Positions 48,701 through 62,570 of a stretch of DNA of 64,000 nt are shown one piece after another (the stretch's first letter is position 1; the number at the start of each line of letters is the position of its first letter). The stretch is taken from contig OX442316.1 of NCBI GenBank assembly GCA_949358305.1, positions 8,246,001 to 8,310,000 of the forward strand, in the 5' to 3' direction. Origin of the DNA: Strigamia acuminata (taxonomy: Eukaryota > Arthropoda > Chilopoda > Geophilomorpha > Linotaeniidae). The notes beneath the pieces are model-generated. The model had not been told where the DNA came from. It did not search any database and worked only from the letters and a program-made list of their open reading frames with translations. The position numbers and the translations under genes are program-made.

Positions 48701-51637
48701 AATGTTGATTGAATCAAAATTAATGATTTATTTGTCATTAATTTAATAGAACAAACGTATCGCTGCTCTTCGTGCAACATCATACCTGGAACATCATGTC
48801 GAGTTCTTAAACCACCCGTACTCACTTGCAGTTGTCACATACGCATTAGCATTAGCCACGAGTCCAAAAGCTGCTTTAGCCAATGCAAAATTAAAAGCCA
48901 TGGCTATTTATAATGAAGGTAGCTCATTTTTTCTGCATTAGAAAATCCATTTTAACGTTTGTTTTTAAACACAGCGAATGATATCCGTTTTTGGGATGTA
49001 AATTATGCCGAATTTCAACAGAACAACAAGCCTTGGATTTACGCCAATAGGGCAAGTGCACTGGCTGTTGAAACCACAAGTTACGCATTGTTAGCCCAGC
49101 TTTTATTTGACAACATTGCGTATTCACATCCTATTGTAAACTGGCTTAACCAACAACGAAATGACCAAGGCGCATTTGCATCAACTCAGGACACAATAAT
49201 GGCTCTACAAGCAATGTCGGAATACGCCTACCGTGCAAAGCTTCCACAACTAAATATGGTTTGCAATGTTTCGAGTCAAGTGTCACGCAAACAGAGAAGT
49301 TTGATCATAACAAAAGATAACTCTCTCTTACAACAGAAACTTGAAGTAAGAATAAAAGTCATAGTGAATGTGATTTTGTGTAATACCGGTGTATAAATAT
49401 TATTTATATATTTCAGCTTCCGGCTGGAGGAAAAATTCATGTTGATGTAGAAGGCAAAGGAATAGCAACAATGTCATTGACATTACATTATAATGTTGAA
49501 AACAATAAGAAAGATAAATGCAAAGTAACCCGAACTCGCCGGGCTGGTTCCCGGTTTTTTAAAACTTTCTTTTATGTTTCAATTTCTATTTTTTTAGTTT
49601 GATTTAAAAATCACAACAACGGAAATTGATGACTATATAATGCCCCAAGTGCCAAAATACGAATTTGATGACTTTGATCTTGTACCCGAAATGGTTATCA
49701 GGACCATAACGTCTTCTGAAGACCAGAGAAAGAAATTTGGATATCAAGGTATATCTTTGTTTATTATTTAGAAACTAACTGGTTAATTTATCACATTCTG
49801 TCTTGTTTTAGTTTTTCTAAATACAAATGACGAAGACGAATATGAATTTGAAAACGAAAACGATATAGTGCAGGAAAGCCGCCATATTGTTAAATTAGAT
49901 ATTTGCATACGATATCTTGAGGATAAATCAGCTGGCATGTCCATATTAGACATAGGAATGTTTACAGGGTACAAACCAATCAAACAAGATTTAATAAAGG
50001 TAAATAAAACTGAATATTATTATACAAAGCGCATAAAAACTTTGATATTTATTTATAGTTGATCAAAGATGGAGTCATCGCTCAATATGAACCATCCGAT
50101 AAATCTGTTGTGTTATACATAAATACGGTAATATCTTTTTTGTTTCATTAGTTAAACCCCGTCTATTATACGTACAATAAGTTAATTCACATACCATACA
50201 GCTATGGTTCTCCTACACAGACCTCTTTTCGGATATTAAAATTATTAAACTCCACATAATAATTAGTTACATCTAATTTATAGGTACCTCATGATAAGGA
50301 TCTTTGTATTGAACTACGGACCATGCAAGAAATCTCAGTGGGTAAAGTTCAACCGACAACAGTCAAAGTTTATGATTACTATGAACCAGGTTTGCAACTT
50401 TCAAACTTTTTGGAATTTTCTCTACTGCTATAATGTTATTTTGGTCGAAAATAGATAAATCTTGTGAAAAGTTTTACACCCCAGATGGCAAAAGCGCTAT
50501 GTTGGCTCCAATTTGTGTGGGAAGACAATGTCGTTGTGCTGAAGGTGAGTTCAATCTCCATTTATTAATTAAAAATATCACCAGTTACCGACATAATTTA
50601 TGAAGAAAAACTTTTGGAAACCTAAAACTCATAGTCAGTAGACCCATGCTATTTTAACGAAAAGCTGTAACTTGTTGGGACTAAATCATCACCAGATCAA
50701 ATACATTAGAATTTAATAGGCTGGCCATCAGAAATACATAGTAGCATATTGTTAACAATGCATATTATCATAGCAACACTAAAATAATATACTCCAAAAC
50801 CAATAATGTAAACTCATATTAATTGTTTCATTCAAAACTTAATAACTTCTACATTTCCTATCCACATTTACCAGAATTGCTATTTTAATATTTAATTCCA
50901 TTATTAACATTACTATAATTCAACAAATTACCCGTTTTAATTTCAGGCCCATGCCCGCCTTGTTCTCCGTTTGACGATATAAAAGAAACATCTAATAGCA
51001 AACAGCAACGCGACAAACTTTTGCGTCTTGTTTGTGATATACATCAATTTGGTAAACATTAGATTTTACTAAACTATAATGTAAACAACTTGATTTTTCC
51101 AAAAAAAAATCACTTAGTGTGGAATGGAACTTTGATTACGAAAACCCAAAGTGATGGCTTCACTTCTTACGATTTTCTCGTGACCGAGATTCTGAAAGAG
51201 GGTAAATATATTCAGTCATAAATTAATTTCTTCAGTATCAACTATATGGTATTCCATTTTTAGGTATGCAGACAAAAGACGAAATAATAGATGAAATTAT
51301 CACTTTCACCAGCCGTTCAGCATGTGCATGTCCAAAAATGAAAGAAAAGAAAGCATATATTATCATGGGTCGAGACGGTTTCCCTTATACAGACGAACAT
51401 AATAACTGGAAGTGAGTAAATTCCAAACATTAATTCAAACCAAAATTCCTTCATAATTTTTGTAATCGTGTTTTCTTTTGGTTTTGCAGATACAAATATA
51501 CTTTTGATCACAAAACAAGTGTGTATGAAATGAATTTACTTCGAGATTTAGTGGATGGCAAAGAAAGAGAATTACAGAAAACCTTTTCCTGGTTGTACAG
51601 ACGAATGGCGGATAACCGCTTGGGGTGTGATCAGTAA
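42728..51637 (+). CDS. Complement C3-like thioester protein, gene A
   Basis: About 30 exons encode a full C3-type protein. A signal peptide (IAIYLLVIYSFVGVKA) is followed by macroglobulin domains (YALLQTDKPLYTPKDI marks MG1-2), then DLGCGPGGGQDTEAVF. A furin-type site KRRNKR lies at about 46438, then a six-cysteine anaphylatoxin module (CCKLGRL, MDC, NCSQAFLDCC). FPETWIF and TTWRVQAVAV follow, then the thioester GCGEQ (48114-48128) and the downstream His in GVFHRDM (48528-48530). The end is a C345C/netrin module with CPPC, RSACAC and GRDGFPY. Family members are secreted, cleaved by convertases and bind covalently to microbes as opsonins. The anaphylatoxin and C345C modules separate it from the TEPs known from flies and mosquitoes. 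The predicted C3a end is GLVR. A MITE lies in one intron. Confidence 0.88.
45686..46065. mobile_element. TA-flanked MITE in an intron of C3-like gene A
   Basis: The 380-bp element has inverted ends GGTGCATTCAAAGTTTC / GGTGCGTTCAAAATTTC and TA flanks (45684-45685, 46066-46067). Its core is GC-rich. The matching intron of gene B (56461-56532) is only about 70 bp and lacks it, so it inserted after the gene duplication. Confidence 0.82.
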
Positions 51638-51924
51638 TTTCTGAATTAAGTACGTAAATCGAGGTTTACAAACTTAACCCTCCAAAAAATACAATACTGT
51701 AAACATGCAGTTGATGATTACCAGTATATAATTTCATTATTATTTTGTTGGAAAAATCAAAGCTAGATGTACTAAGTTGAACAATTAAACTAAACATTTT
51801 ACACGAGTAATTTTCGTAGACTGACTGATTAGTTGTAGAAACGTTTCTTGATTCACCGTTACAGCTGGAATGAATAATTGTGTGCATGTGCTTGCTATAC
51901 TTCACGCTCGTAAGACACTAAAAA

Positions 51925-52482
51925 TTGATGCTCATAGCTTGTTCATTGAAGTGTCCGGGGCGTGTGATCTAGCGCGACAAAATCTTACAGCGACACGATC
52001 TACAGCGACTTTTGAAACTGCGACTATGTTTTTCTTTGTCGAATTAATAAGAAGGGCTAACAAGGGGAGGCTGCGCCCCCCCTTGACCCCTCGCGAACCT
52101 AACCTTAGTGGTTTTTTTATGTAAAAACCATTTTTTAAGGACGGATTGTCGCGGTAGATCGTGTCGCGGTAGATTATATAGCGCTAGATGTGGGGCCCCA
52201 AGTGTCCGACGAAGGAAAACAATTAAGCGGCCTCAACATCCGTGAGGAAATCGACACTTTAATGTTTGAAGGACACAATACAACAGCAACTGCAATTTCA
52301 TGGACCATTTATGCGCTAGGAACATTCCCTCATTTGTAGAATAAAGTGCACGAAGAACTGGACCCGATCTTTGGTCTCACAAAATGAAAAGCAGTTACAG
52401 ATCTCTTCGAAATGAAAGCAGTAGACCAGTTAATACAGACGCCACATGATGGAATTATTGTTTCACTCACTGAGAGATTGTA
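51925..52482 (+). pseudogene. P450 fragment between the C3-like genes
   Basis: The reading [19 protein letters not shown], then MFEGHNTT, copies the CYP4 I-helix exon, split by a MITE. It has a stop at 52336-52338 and jumps directly to the last-exon end (MKAVDQLIQT region, [11 protein letters not shown]). It is closest to the 3' relics at 36300-36434 and 41757-41883, carried along when the C3-like gene was duplicated. Confidence 0.8.
51957..52199. mobile_element. hAT-type MITE with 8-bp target duplication
   Basis: The 243-bp element has related inverted ends (GGGGCGTGTGATCTAGCGC and GGGGCCCCACATCTAGCGC) and the 8-bp duplication AAGTGTCC (51949-51956, 52200-52207). Sub-terminal repeats like CGACACGATCTAC occur in both arms. 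Removing it restores the P450 reading IEVSDEG. Confidence 0.85.
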
Positions 52483-53435
52483 AACTAATCGTGCAAATAT
52501 ATTCAAACCTAAAAGTTGTGCACTGCGCATTACTGAATGTAATTCTAATGGAAAGATTAAAAAAATACCATGTAACTTGTGTAGTCTCTGATCAAAACAT
52601 TTAAATGCCATTTACAAGAATGTTATAATCATATCGACTCATTCGACTGCCATCTGAATCATTACCAGCAAAGATGACGTCAAGAACACAAAATCAGGGG
52701 AAAACCAACTTAGCACAAGGCGTCATCCATAAAGGTATCATATGTCATGATATACTTTGCGCAAGTCTCCCATGGATACATTACTGTACAATCTATAACA
52801 ACGAACTTTGAACCAATTGATACGAAAAGCTCATGCATTTAATAATTATTGGTATTGGTATTGAGGCCTAAAAATCGACCAAAAAATAAATGCTTTAGAA
52901 AAAATATCTGCATTACGCAATAGAAACACTTGAGAAAATTCTTTGTGTGCTTCAGCATTATTGATGAAAAAGATGAGTTTCGTTTCAAATTGAAACTCAT
53001 TTTTTTTTTTTTAGTAAATTTTAAAACACTGGAGAGAACCGAAAAAAAAATCAATTGCTGCATTCAAAAGGTCATGAGCCAAATATTTGGGGTATTGTGA
53101 GTTTGTTTTTTCATAAAACAAAAACACAAACACAAACACATAAAACACGACTTTTTGAATGGGGCTAGTGTTAATTTGTTTTGGTTGTTACTATTCTCAT
53201 AGCACATTTAATATTTAATAAAATGTTGATCCAATTGTTTCTTTAATGATTCCTTGAATGTCCGCAGATCAAAACACAACTACGCAAAAATTAATAATCA
53301 CAAATCTGATCTGAAACTAGTTTTATCATTTTTCTGAGTAAAATTTCCAGATGTAAGAAATTGAAAACCAAATAAACTTTTGAAAGCATATAAAGATACG
53401 ATCGCCTAACCCAAACAGCAATCACCAGTTCAAAC

Positions 53436-56400
53436 ATGGAACGACCAAGACCTAGTATCGCAATTTACCTTCTTGTCGTCTATTCTTTTGTTGGTGTAAA
53501 AGCTTTGAAGTAAGTCATTCAATTTTGCTTATTAGTAAACTGTTAGTTTAAATTTAATTTTAACAACTAAAAAAACCCAAATCCACAAAATAGAAGTACC
53601 GGAATGTCACTTAATCTTACTAGTACTAATTAAAAAGATCCAATCTTAACTTAGCCTAACTTTTGCTGACGAGAACAGTAACTTTTGATAAATTTAATTT
53701 ATTCACTTCAAATGGAGAAATATTAATCCAACCAAGATTCAGTTAATTTGCTCATGCACGTTGAACATAAATCATTAGTTCAAAATATATTTTTTAATTG
53801 AGAGATTTACTTTTCAAATGAACTTTCAGTTATGTTGTATCAGCTCCCAATATATTTCGCCTCAATGTACCTGAAACAGTTGGCATCAGCTTGAGTGACC
53901 ATGCTCAACAGGTCACTGTAGAAGTCCTTCTTCAAAGTCATCCACTTAAAGCTGATATAACCCAGCAAAGACTCGTCGTAGAGAGCGGTAAATATTTTTG
54001 AAGCACAATAAACCGAAGTAATCAATACAATATTGAAACCAATTGTGTTTAGGAAAACCTCAGATCACTACTTTGACATTTCCCGAGTCAGCTATCCCAG
54101 AAATACAAAAAAATGAAGAAGTGTTATTTGTTTACTTGGTGGTTAGAGCACCTTTAGGTAATAATATAAATAACATTTTTTTTTAAAAAAGTCTATAATC
54201 TTTAATGTCTTAATGGTCAATTCAAAGGTAACTTCCCGACCAAAGAAATTCTTCTTCCTGTTAGAAAATATTCAGGCTACGCACTTATACAGACGGATAA
54301 ACCTTTGTACACTCCAAAAGATATTGGTAAGGGAAACTGATCTTCAATCAACACAAACATTGTTGTAATCACTTTGTAAAAAATTTTAGTAAAAATTCGT
54401 ATAATGAATTTAAATGAAAGACTTACACCGAGCGACAAACCAGTTTTGCTCGAAATTAAAGTGAGTCTCTTATCTGCACCAATTGATTATAATTTTGACA
54501 AGTTCATCAATTTCTTTTAGAATCCTAATGCGTCTCGTGTTTTGTACGAAACGTTCGATCCAGATGATAAGGGAATTATTGAAACCATTTTCAAATTCCC
54601 TATTTTTCCAGTACATGGCATTTGGTCAGTTTCCATTAAATATGGATATCAGGTAAAAAATAATAATACAACATTTTTGCACCTTGCGCTGACAATTTCT
54701 ACTCTCATACAAGGAGAAATTATCCGTGTGAGGTCTGCAAAAAGGATAAGAAGTAAAATAATATATATATATATATTAATGCAAACTATTAATCATTTTA
54801 TCAGTTGACTGGAATAAAGACTGTGCACTTTGAACTTAAAGAATACGGTACAAAAAATTAATTTAAGTGCATTTTAAGATCATTAATTCAATTTTGTTTT
54901 AAATTCATCTAGAATTACCAACATTTTCTGTAAACATTGAACCACCAAAAGTTATTCTGAGTAACCAGAAAAGAATTGAAACTCGAATAACAGCAAAGTA
55001 TGTCGAATAAGTTACTTTTATATTTTCAATGTTTAATGTTTTTTAATGTCCAACAGCTATGTGTACGGCAAGCCTGTTACTGGATTACTAAATATCAAAT
55101 TCGGTATAAAAACACTTCAAGGAATGGTCATTGAAATTGGATCATTATATCTGCAACCAGTAACTATGCACAAAACAACTTTCGAAATTAATTCATACAA
55201 TTTCACCGTCTCGATTTTGTTTCCCAGTTAAAAGAAGGCAAGACTTGGGTATCAATTGATGTTCAAAGAGACATCATTCAAAAGGATATTGCATGGTTCC
55301 CCGAAGTGGATGGTTCCAATTTATTAATCGAAGCAGAAGTTATCGAAAAAGCTACTGGAAACCGTGAATCTGCAATCGACCATTTAACACTTTTTTCATA
55401 CTCTCCATACGTCATTACTTTTCCAAGAAGTAGTTTAGACTTTAAACCTGGTGTTCCATATCAAGTGCAGGTAACCAAACAAACCCAAAATTCTATCCAA
55501 AAAGTACAAATTTTGACTTATTTATTATACTGTATAGGCTGACGTAAAATTCACTAATGGAAAACCAGCATCAAAAATCCGCGTCCGAGTAATAGAAGCT
55601 GTGTCAAAAAGCGGAGGTCGAGTAACTCGAAATCTTCCTAAGCCATTACCGTCTCAAACCAATGAGTTAGGCCGTGTTATGTTCGACTTCGGAACTGGCG
55701 TCGAAGATCAAGAACTGGAAATCACCGCGTCTACTGAAGATGAAGGCTTGAGCGTCGAAAATCAGGCTACAAATATTTTAAATGTAATTAAATTTCAATC
55801 GCCTGATGGCGGTAGTTACATTTGGATAGCCGCTCCACCAGAGGAAATGATTTTTACGGTAAGTAAATTGCGAACCTGATCTAATTATTCTGAAGAATTA
55901 ATGCGTAAATGTGTTTAGGTTGGACGAACATTCCAAACACAAGTGACTGTATTTCCTGCAGCAGGAGACATTAAATTACATTACATGGTACGCATACAGC
56001 TAATTATTTTACCACTTGTTAGTAACAAAAACTTCCTTCTAGGTGGTAAGCCGTGGAATGCTACTGTTGCAAGGCGAATCAGCAACCCAAAAAAATGTGG
56101 TTGTACACCCTATCCAATTTTCAGTGACTCCTGACATGTCGCCAAGTGCACGGCTCATTGTCTACATCATCAAAAACAACCAAATTATTGCTGATTCAAT
56201 GAAAATTGAAGTGAACAAAGCATGCAAATACAACGACGGAGATGATGTAGGATAATCTTTTTATTCTCTTTATTATCTGCTGTACTTACACCGCTTTATA
56301 ACCCTAGATAAAGCTCTCGGCCAAGGCTACTGGATTCTACAAACCGGGGCAAAGAGTCGAAATTGAAATTACTGGCGAACGTAATTCGTTTGTTGGATTG

Positions 56401-59400
56401 CTGGCAGTAGATGAAGCAGTGTACCTCTTGAACAATGAGGGTCTACTCTCACGGCAAACGGTAAATACTTCCTTCCCAATTTAAATTTATCATACAGCAA
56501 TTACTGTATATATTTATAAATAATTGATTAGATGTTTGATGAAATGGAAGCACATGATTTAGGATGTGGCCCTGGTGGTGGCCAAGACACTGAAGCAGTG
56601 TTTCGAGTAAGTCATCAATAAACACCCTCAACTTATTAAATTAATTCAAACTTTTTAATAGAAAACCGGCTTCCTTGTCATGTCTAATGCTGTAATAAAA
56701 GAGCATAGTAGAATAGGTATAAAACAAAAATATACTTCTGTTGTACGTCTCGAATCGCATATCATAACATGATTTTGATATCTTCAGATGGAGAGTGTGA
56801 AGGAAAACGTAGAACTAAAAGATCCGCATTAACCGCAATGCCCAAACCCCAGAGAGGTAAGATTTTTCTGTGTTTTAACAATATTAATTACGGCAATCAT
56901 TACATTTTATTTACAACAGCTAAGAATCCGTACACGGGGCTAGCTGCTACCTGTTGTAAACTTGGGCGCTTAGCTGGGCCACCTGGCATGGATTGCGTTC
57001 AAAGAGCTGCTGTGATATATGAAGCTATAAATGAGACTGAAAATTGTTCTCAAGCGTTTCTTGATTGCTGTCAAACCGAAGTTGCATATTTAGCGAGTTA
57101 CAGGCAAGGTATTTAGCACGGCAATTGATGGCAAACAAAACATTAAAAAAAAATCTAAAATAAATGCTTCAATTCCACACAGCACTTAAGATTCATCCAG
57201 GTCTTAGTAAAAGTGATGCATTGAATCTGGATGAAAGCGAGCTCATAGAAGAGAATGAAGTATACGTGTTACAAAACTTGCGACATCTTTTTCCAGAAAC
57301 ATGGATATTTCAAACAGAGAAAATCACGTAAATAAACGCAAAACTAGTAGTTTCACAAAATAATAAAAACCCTTTTTTTTTATTTTTATAAATAATGTAG
57401 AAGCAATGACTGCAGTAATGAAAACGAGAATTCGTGTAAAATCAAATACCCCACAAATTTCCCACACAGCATTACAACATGGCGAGTTCAGGCTGTTGCT
57501 GTGTCACAAACAAATGGTAGAATTAATCTCCGACCTTGAAAGTCAAATTCTTAATTATCATTTCTTATTTCAGGTCTTTGTATAGCAGAACCGCTTAGAT
57601 TAACAGTATTCAAATCAGTGTTCATACAAATGCAGTTGCCGTATTCTGCAGTAAGAATGGAACAAATTCTAGTGCCAGTGACCATCTTTAATTATGGAGA
57701 CGAAGATTTACCAGTAAACCAACTTTCGCTATTATTTAATTAGTTCTATTAAAAAAAAATTCCTTTTAATTTGTATTAGGTAACAGTTTACATGTATGGA
57801 GTGGAAGGGGTTTGCATGGGAGCTGGGCCAGGAGAGAAAAGTGAATCTCAAAAATTAACCGTCCCGAAAAACGGCGCAACAACCGTTACTTTTCCAATTA
57901 TGCCGTTGGAAGTGGCATCCTACCCCTTGCGAGTTGTTGCTCTTAGTTGGAGTGAGAGTGATGCAGTGGAAAAAGTGCTACGTGTTGTGGTTAATATTGA
58001 ATCGAATTGAAATATTAACAGAAAAATTAAGAGATTGTTTTCTTATTAGGCAGAAGGCATTCCTGTACAAAAAACGCTATCAATAATGCTCGATCCGCAA
58101 GGCTCTGTCAGGCAAAGAAAGAAGAGACATTCTGATAATGGAATTGAAGGTAGCCTCCCTTTTTAACTTGCGCTCAATACATATTAATGTCTACTTACTG
58201 GTAACAGAAACATTCGATGGCGAACACAATCGTCAGTCTTTAGTAATTGAGATGCCATTACCAAACGAATACATCCCTGGAACTGAAAAATGTCTCGTGT
58301 CTGCTATGGGTAATTTTTAATCTTCAAATTCCCTTAAATAATAAATCTAAACCACTCCATATTTTCATCCTTTCTTTCGCATAAATAGGTGATTTCTTAG
58401 GCCAAGCAGTGGTTACACAAATTCAAGGATTGGATACACGCTTCTTTCATTTGCCTGCTGGATGCGGTGAACAAACCATGATTGGACTAGCACCACTTGT
58501 GTATTCTGTGTTGTATTTAAAACGAACTGGACGACTTACTGCTGGAGGAGAGAAGAATGGGTACAGTTTAATGCAGAGAGGCTACGCCCACATGCTTACT
58601 TACAGGAAAGCAGACGGGTCATTTGCTGTTTGGCAACATACTGCATCTAGCACTTGGTAAATCATACTGAAACTATGTTCAGGGCTTTATTGTTAATTCT
58701 ATAAACATTTTAATGACTTTGCTGTTCGGCAGGCTCACGGCACTTGTAGCAAAAGTTTTATGTCAAGCGAGTTTATTTATTGACATACCACAAGATGTTA
58801 CTTGCGATGCACTTGATTGGACCTTAAAAAAACAAAGAGATACTGGTGCGTTCTTTGCTGATTTTGGTGTTTACCACACGTTTATGACAGTAAATTAAAT
58901 TAGTTCATGTTTAATACTTTCAATTACTAATTATTTTCCCTCAAAGGGTGGAATCCAAAGCGAAGCTACTCTCACGGCCTATGTATTGATTGCTATATTG
59001 GAATGCGATAGATGCGATTCGCCCGTAAGTTTAATTAAATCTTGATTAAATCGAAATTTATTTTATTTTACTTTAATCTAACAGGACAAACGTATTGCTG
59101 CTCTTCGTGCAATTTCATACTTAGAACATCATGTCGAATTCTTAAACCAACCGTACTCGCTTGCAGTTGTCACATACGCATTAGCATTAGCCAAAAGTCC
59201 AAAAGCTGCTTCAGCCAATGCAAAATTAAAAACCTTGGTTATTTATAATGAAGGTAGTTCATTTTTTCTGCATTAGAAAATCAAATTTAACGTTTGTATT
59301 TAAACACAGCGGATGATACTCGTTATTGGGATGTAAATCACGCCGAATTTCAACAGAACAAGCCTTGGATTTACGTCAATAGGCCAAATGCGCTCGCTGT

Positions 59401-61881
59401 TGAAACCACAAGTTACGCATTACTAACCCAGCTTTTATTTGACGACATTGCGTATTCACATCCTATTGTAAATTGGCTTAACCAACAACGAAATGACCAA
59501 GGCGCATTTGCATCAACTCAGGACACAATAATGGCTCTACAAGCAATGTCGGAATACTCCTACCGTGCAAAGCTTCCACAACTAAATATGGTTTGCAATG
59601 TTTCGAGCCAAATGTCACGCAAACAAAGAAGTTTGGTAATGACCAACGATAACTCTCTCGTACTACAAAAACTTGAAGTAAGATTAGAATAAAAGCTAGT
59701 GAATGCGATTGTCTGTAATAAACAAATATGTTTTTTAAATTTAGCTACCGGTTGGAGGAAAAGTTCATGTTGACGTGGAAGGCAAAGGGATAGCGACAAT
59801 GTCATTGACATTGCATTACAATGTTGAAAACAATAAGAAAGATAAATGCAAGGTAACCCGAACTCACCGGGCTGCTTTCCGGTTTTTTAAAACTTTCTTT
59901 TGTGTTTCAATTTCTATTTTTCTAGTTTGATTTAAAAATCACAACAACGGAAATTGATGACTATATAATGCCCCAAATGCCAAAGCCCGAATTCGATGGC
60001 TTTGATCTGTTACCAGAAACGGTTGTCAGGACCATAACATCTTCGAAAGATCAGAAAAAGAAATTTGGATATCAAGGTATATCTTTGTTTCTTATTTAGC
60101 TATTAACTTAAACTGATTAATCCATCACATTCTGTCTGGTTTTAGTTGTTCGCAATGAGGATGATGAGGACGAGTATGAATTTGGGAATGAAAACGATTT
60201 AGTGCACGAAAGCCGCCATATTGTCAAATTAGAAATTTGCATAAGATATCTAGAGGATAAACCAGCAGGCATGTCCATATTAGACATTGGAATGTTTACA
60301 GGATACAAACCCATCAAAGATGATTTGATAAAGGTAAATAAACCTGAATATTCTTATAACGCATACAAAAACATTGACATTTATTTGTAGTTGATCAAAG
60401 ATGGAACCATCACTCAATATGAACCATCCGATAAATCAGTCGTGTTGTATATAGATACGGTATTCTTATTTTTTTGTGTCAATTTTTAAACCCCATCTAA
60501 TTCTTGTGTATGTCGAATAAGTACACCTAGAAAATTAATGGTCTTTATATACATCCCCCCTCCCAAATTGAATAAACGATACGGTTTGGGGTCCGAAGAG
60601 TGGAGATCTCTCGTTTGCCGGACCTATACAGACCTCTTTCGATATCAAGATTATTAAACTCCATATAATAATTAGTTACATCTAATTTATAGGTACCTCA
60701 TGATGACGATCTGTGTATTAAACTACGGACTATGCAAGAATTCTCAGTGGGTAAAGTTCAACCGACAACAGTCAAGGTTTATGACTACTATGAACCAGGT
60801 TTGCAACCTTCAAGCTTTTTGGAATTTTCTCTACTACAGTGTTATTTTGCTTGAAAATAGGCAAATCTTGTGAAAAGTTTTACACCCCAGATGGCGGAAG
60901 CTCTATGTTGGCTCCAATTTGTGAAGGAAGGCAATGTCGCTGTGCTGAAGGTGAATTAAATCTTCATATATTAATTACAAATACAGAATGTAAAACGGTG
61001 ATAATTTTTGAGTAAAACATTTTTTAAAAATTCTGAATTCCCGAAAACTCCGGAGAATGTTGAAATCACCCGTAAACTCTGTAGACCTATACAATGCTAA
61101 CCTGAAAGATGCTTTTTCAATTTACAAGAATTGCTATAAAACATTCAATTCCATGATTAATAATTTTATAATTCAACAAATTGCTGTTTTGATTTCAGGC
61201 CCATGCCCGCCATGTTTTCCGTTTGACGATATAAAAGATGAATCTAACGCCAGAGAACAACGCAACCAACTCTTGCGCCGTGTTTGTGATGTACACAACT
61301 TTGGTAAACAAATTTCACTAAACAATAATGTAAACAAACAGCTTGATTTTTTAAAAAAATTAATTAGTGTGGAACGGAACATTGATTATGAAAACCCAAA
61401 GTGATGGTTTCACATCTTACGATTTCCTCGTCACCGAGATTCTGAAAGAAGGTAAATATCTCATCATAATTTAATTTCTTCAGAATGAACAATATTCCAT
61501 CTTTAGGGAAGCAGACAAAAGACCAAATAATAGATGAGATTATCACTTTCACTGGTCGTTCAGCATGTGCATGTCCAGAAATGGAAGTAAAGAAAACATA
61601 CATTATCATGGGTCGGGACGGTTTCCCTTACCCGGATGAAAATAATAACTGGAAGTGAGTAAATTCCAAACATTATTTTCAAAGAAAAATTCCTTCTTAA
61701 TTTTTGTAATCATATTAACATTTGGTTTTGCAGATACAAATATACTTTTGATCAAAAAACAAGTGTGTATGAAATGCATTTACTTCGAGATTTAGTGGAT
61801 CCCAAAGAAAGAGAATTACAGAAAACCTTTCTCTGGTTGTACAGAAGAATGACAGAAAGGGCCTTGGGGTGTGATCAGTAA
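53436..61881 (+). CDS. Complement C3-like thioester protein, gene B
   Basis: Tandem twin of gene A with the same exon layout and very similar introns. It has the signal peptide IAIYLLVVYSFVGVKA, YALIQTDKPLYTPKDI, DLGCGPGGGQDTEAVF, the furin-type site KRRTKR (about 56807), a six-cysteine anaphylatoxin (CCKLGRL, MDC, NCSQAFLDCC), GCGEQ (58460-58474), the downstream His in GVYHTFM (58875-58877), and a C345C module ending LGCDQ. All exons examined are open. It differs from gene A mainly at the end of the anaphylatoxin (HPGLSK where A has GLVR), around the catalytic His and in the Glu/Asp-rich stretch near 60150. The pair probably arose recently and may have split roles in opsonisation or signalling. 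A polyadenylation signal lies at 62003. Confidence 0.88.
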
Positions 61882-62570
61882 TTTTTGAATTAAGGAAAAC
61901 GAGGTTCACACATTTAATCCATCAAAAAAATACCAAACTACAAAAATTCCAGTATATAATTTCATCTCTATTTTGTCGTAAAAATCATGTACCAAGTTGA
62001 ACAATAAAAATGTACATTTTATATCTGTTAAATTGACTGATTTCTGATAAGTTGTAGAAACGTTTTTTGATTGTTAAATTGAATAATTGTATGCTTCGTG
62101 CTCGCAAAAGACCAACAATTGATGCTTTAGCTTATTAAAATAATTACAATTACAATCATAAATTAAAAATCAAAACTTGAGATAATCCTTTTTTGCTTTG
62201 TGAAGGACCAGACGAGAGTTTCGTTTTAAATTGAAACTCATTTTTAATTGTTCAGTCATTAATTATTTTGTGAAAATTTTCAGAACACCGGAGGAAAATC
62301 CAAAAACATGAATGGCAATTTGCTTTACTTGTTAGTATGTTTGTAACGAATTTAAATTTAAATAAAATGATCCAATTTTTTAAAATGTTCCTTGAATGTC
62401 CGCAGATCAAAAAACATCTACGCAGAAATTAAGTGACACCTAGATACTTGTAGGTTTTGAAACTACTTGAGATCAGAGAAACTGAACACCAAATAAACTT
62501 TTGAAAGCGTAAAATATATCCCATCACAAATTAATTTAATCAGTATGAACTATATGATACTCCATTTTTA
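61882..62570. repeat. 3' flank of gene B joined to a third promoter-like copy
   Basis: After the gene B 3' region, about 62170-62520 repeats the upstream region of genes A and B (ACCAGACGAGAGTTTCGTTT, CTTGAATGTCCGCAGATC, AAATAAACTTTTGAAAGC). It then breaks off before a TATA box or start codon and runs into 3' exon fragments. Confidence 0.75.

Larger units (their letters stand above)
51638..53435. other. Spacer between the two C3-like genes
   Basis: It holds the 3' untranslated region of gene A, a P450 fragment with a hAT-type MITE, and the repeated upstream region of gene B. A TATA box (TATAAAGA, 53389-53396) lies 40 bp before the gene B start codon. No other gene is seen. Confidence 0.6.
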
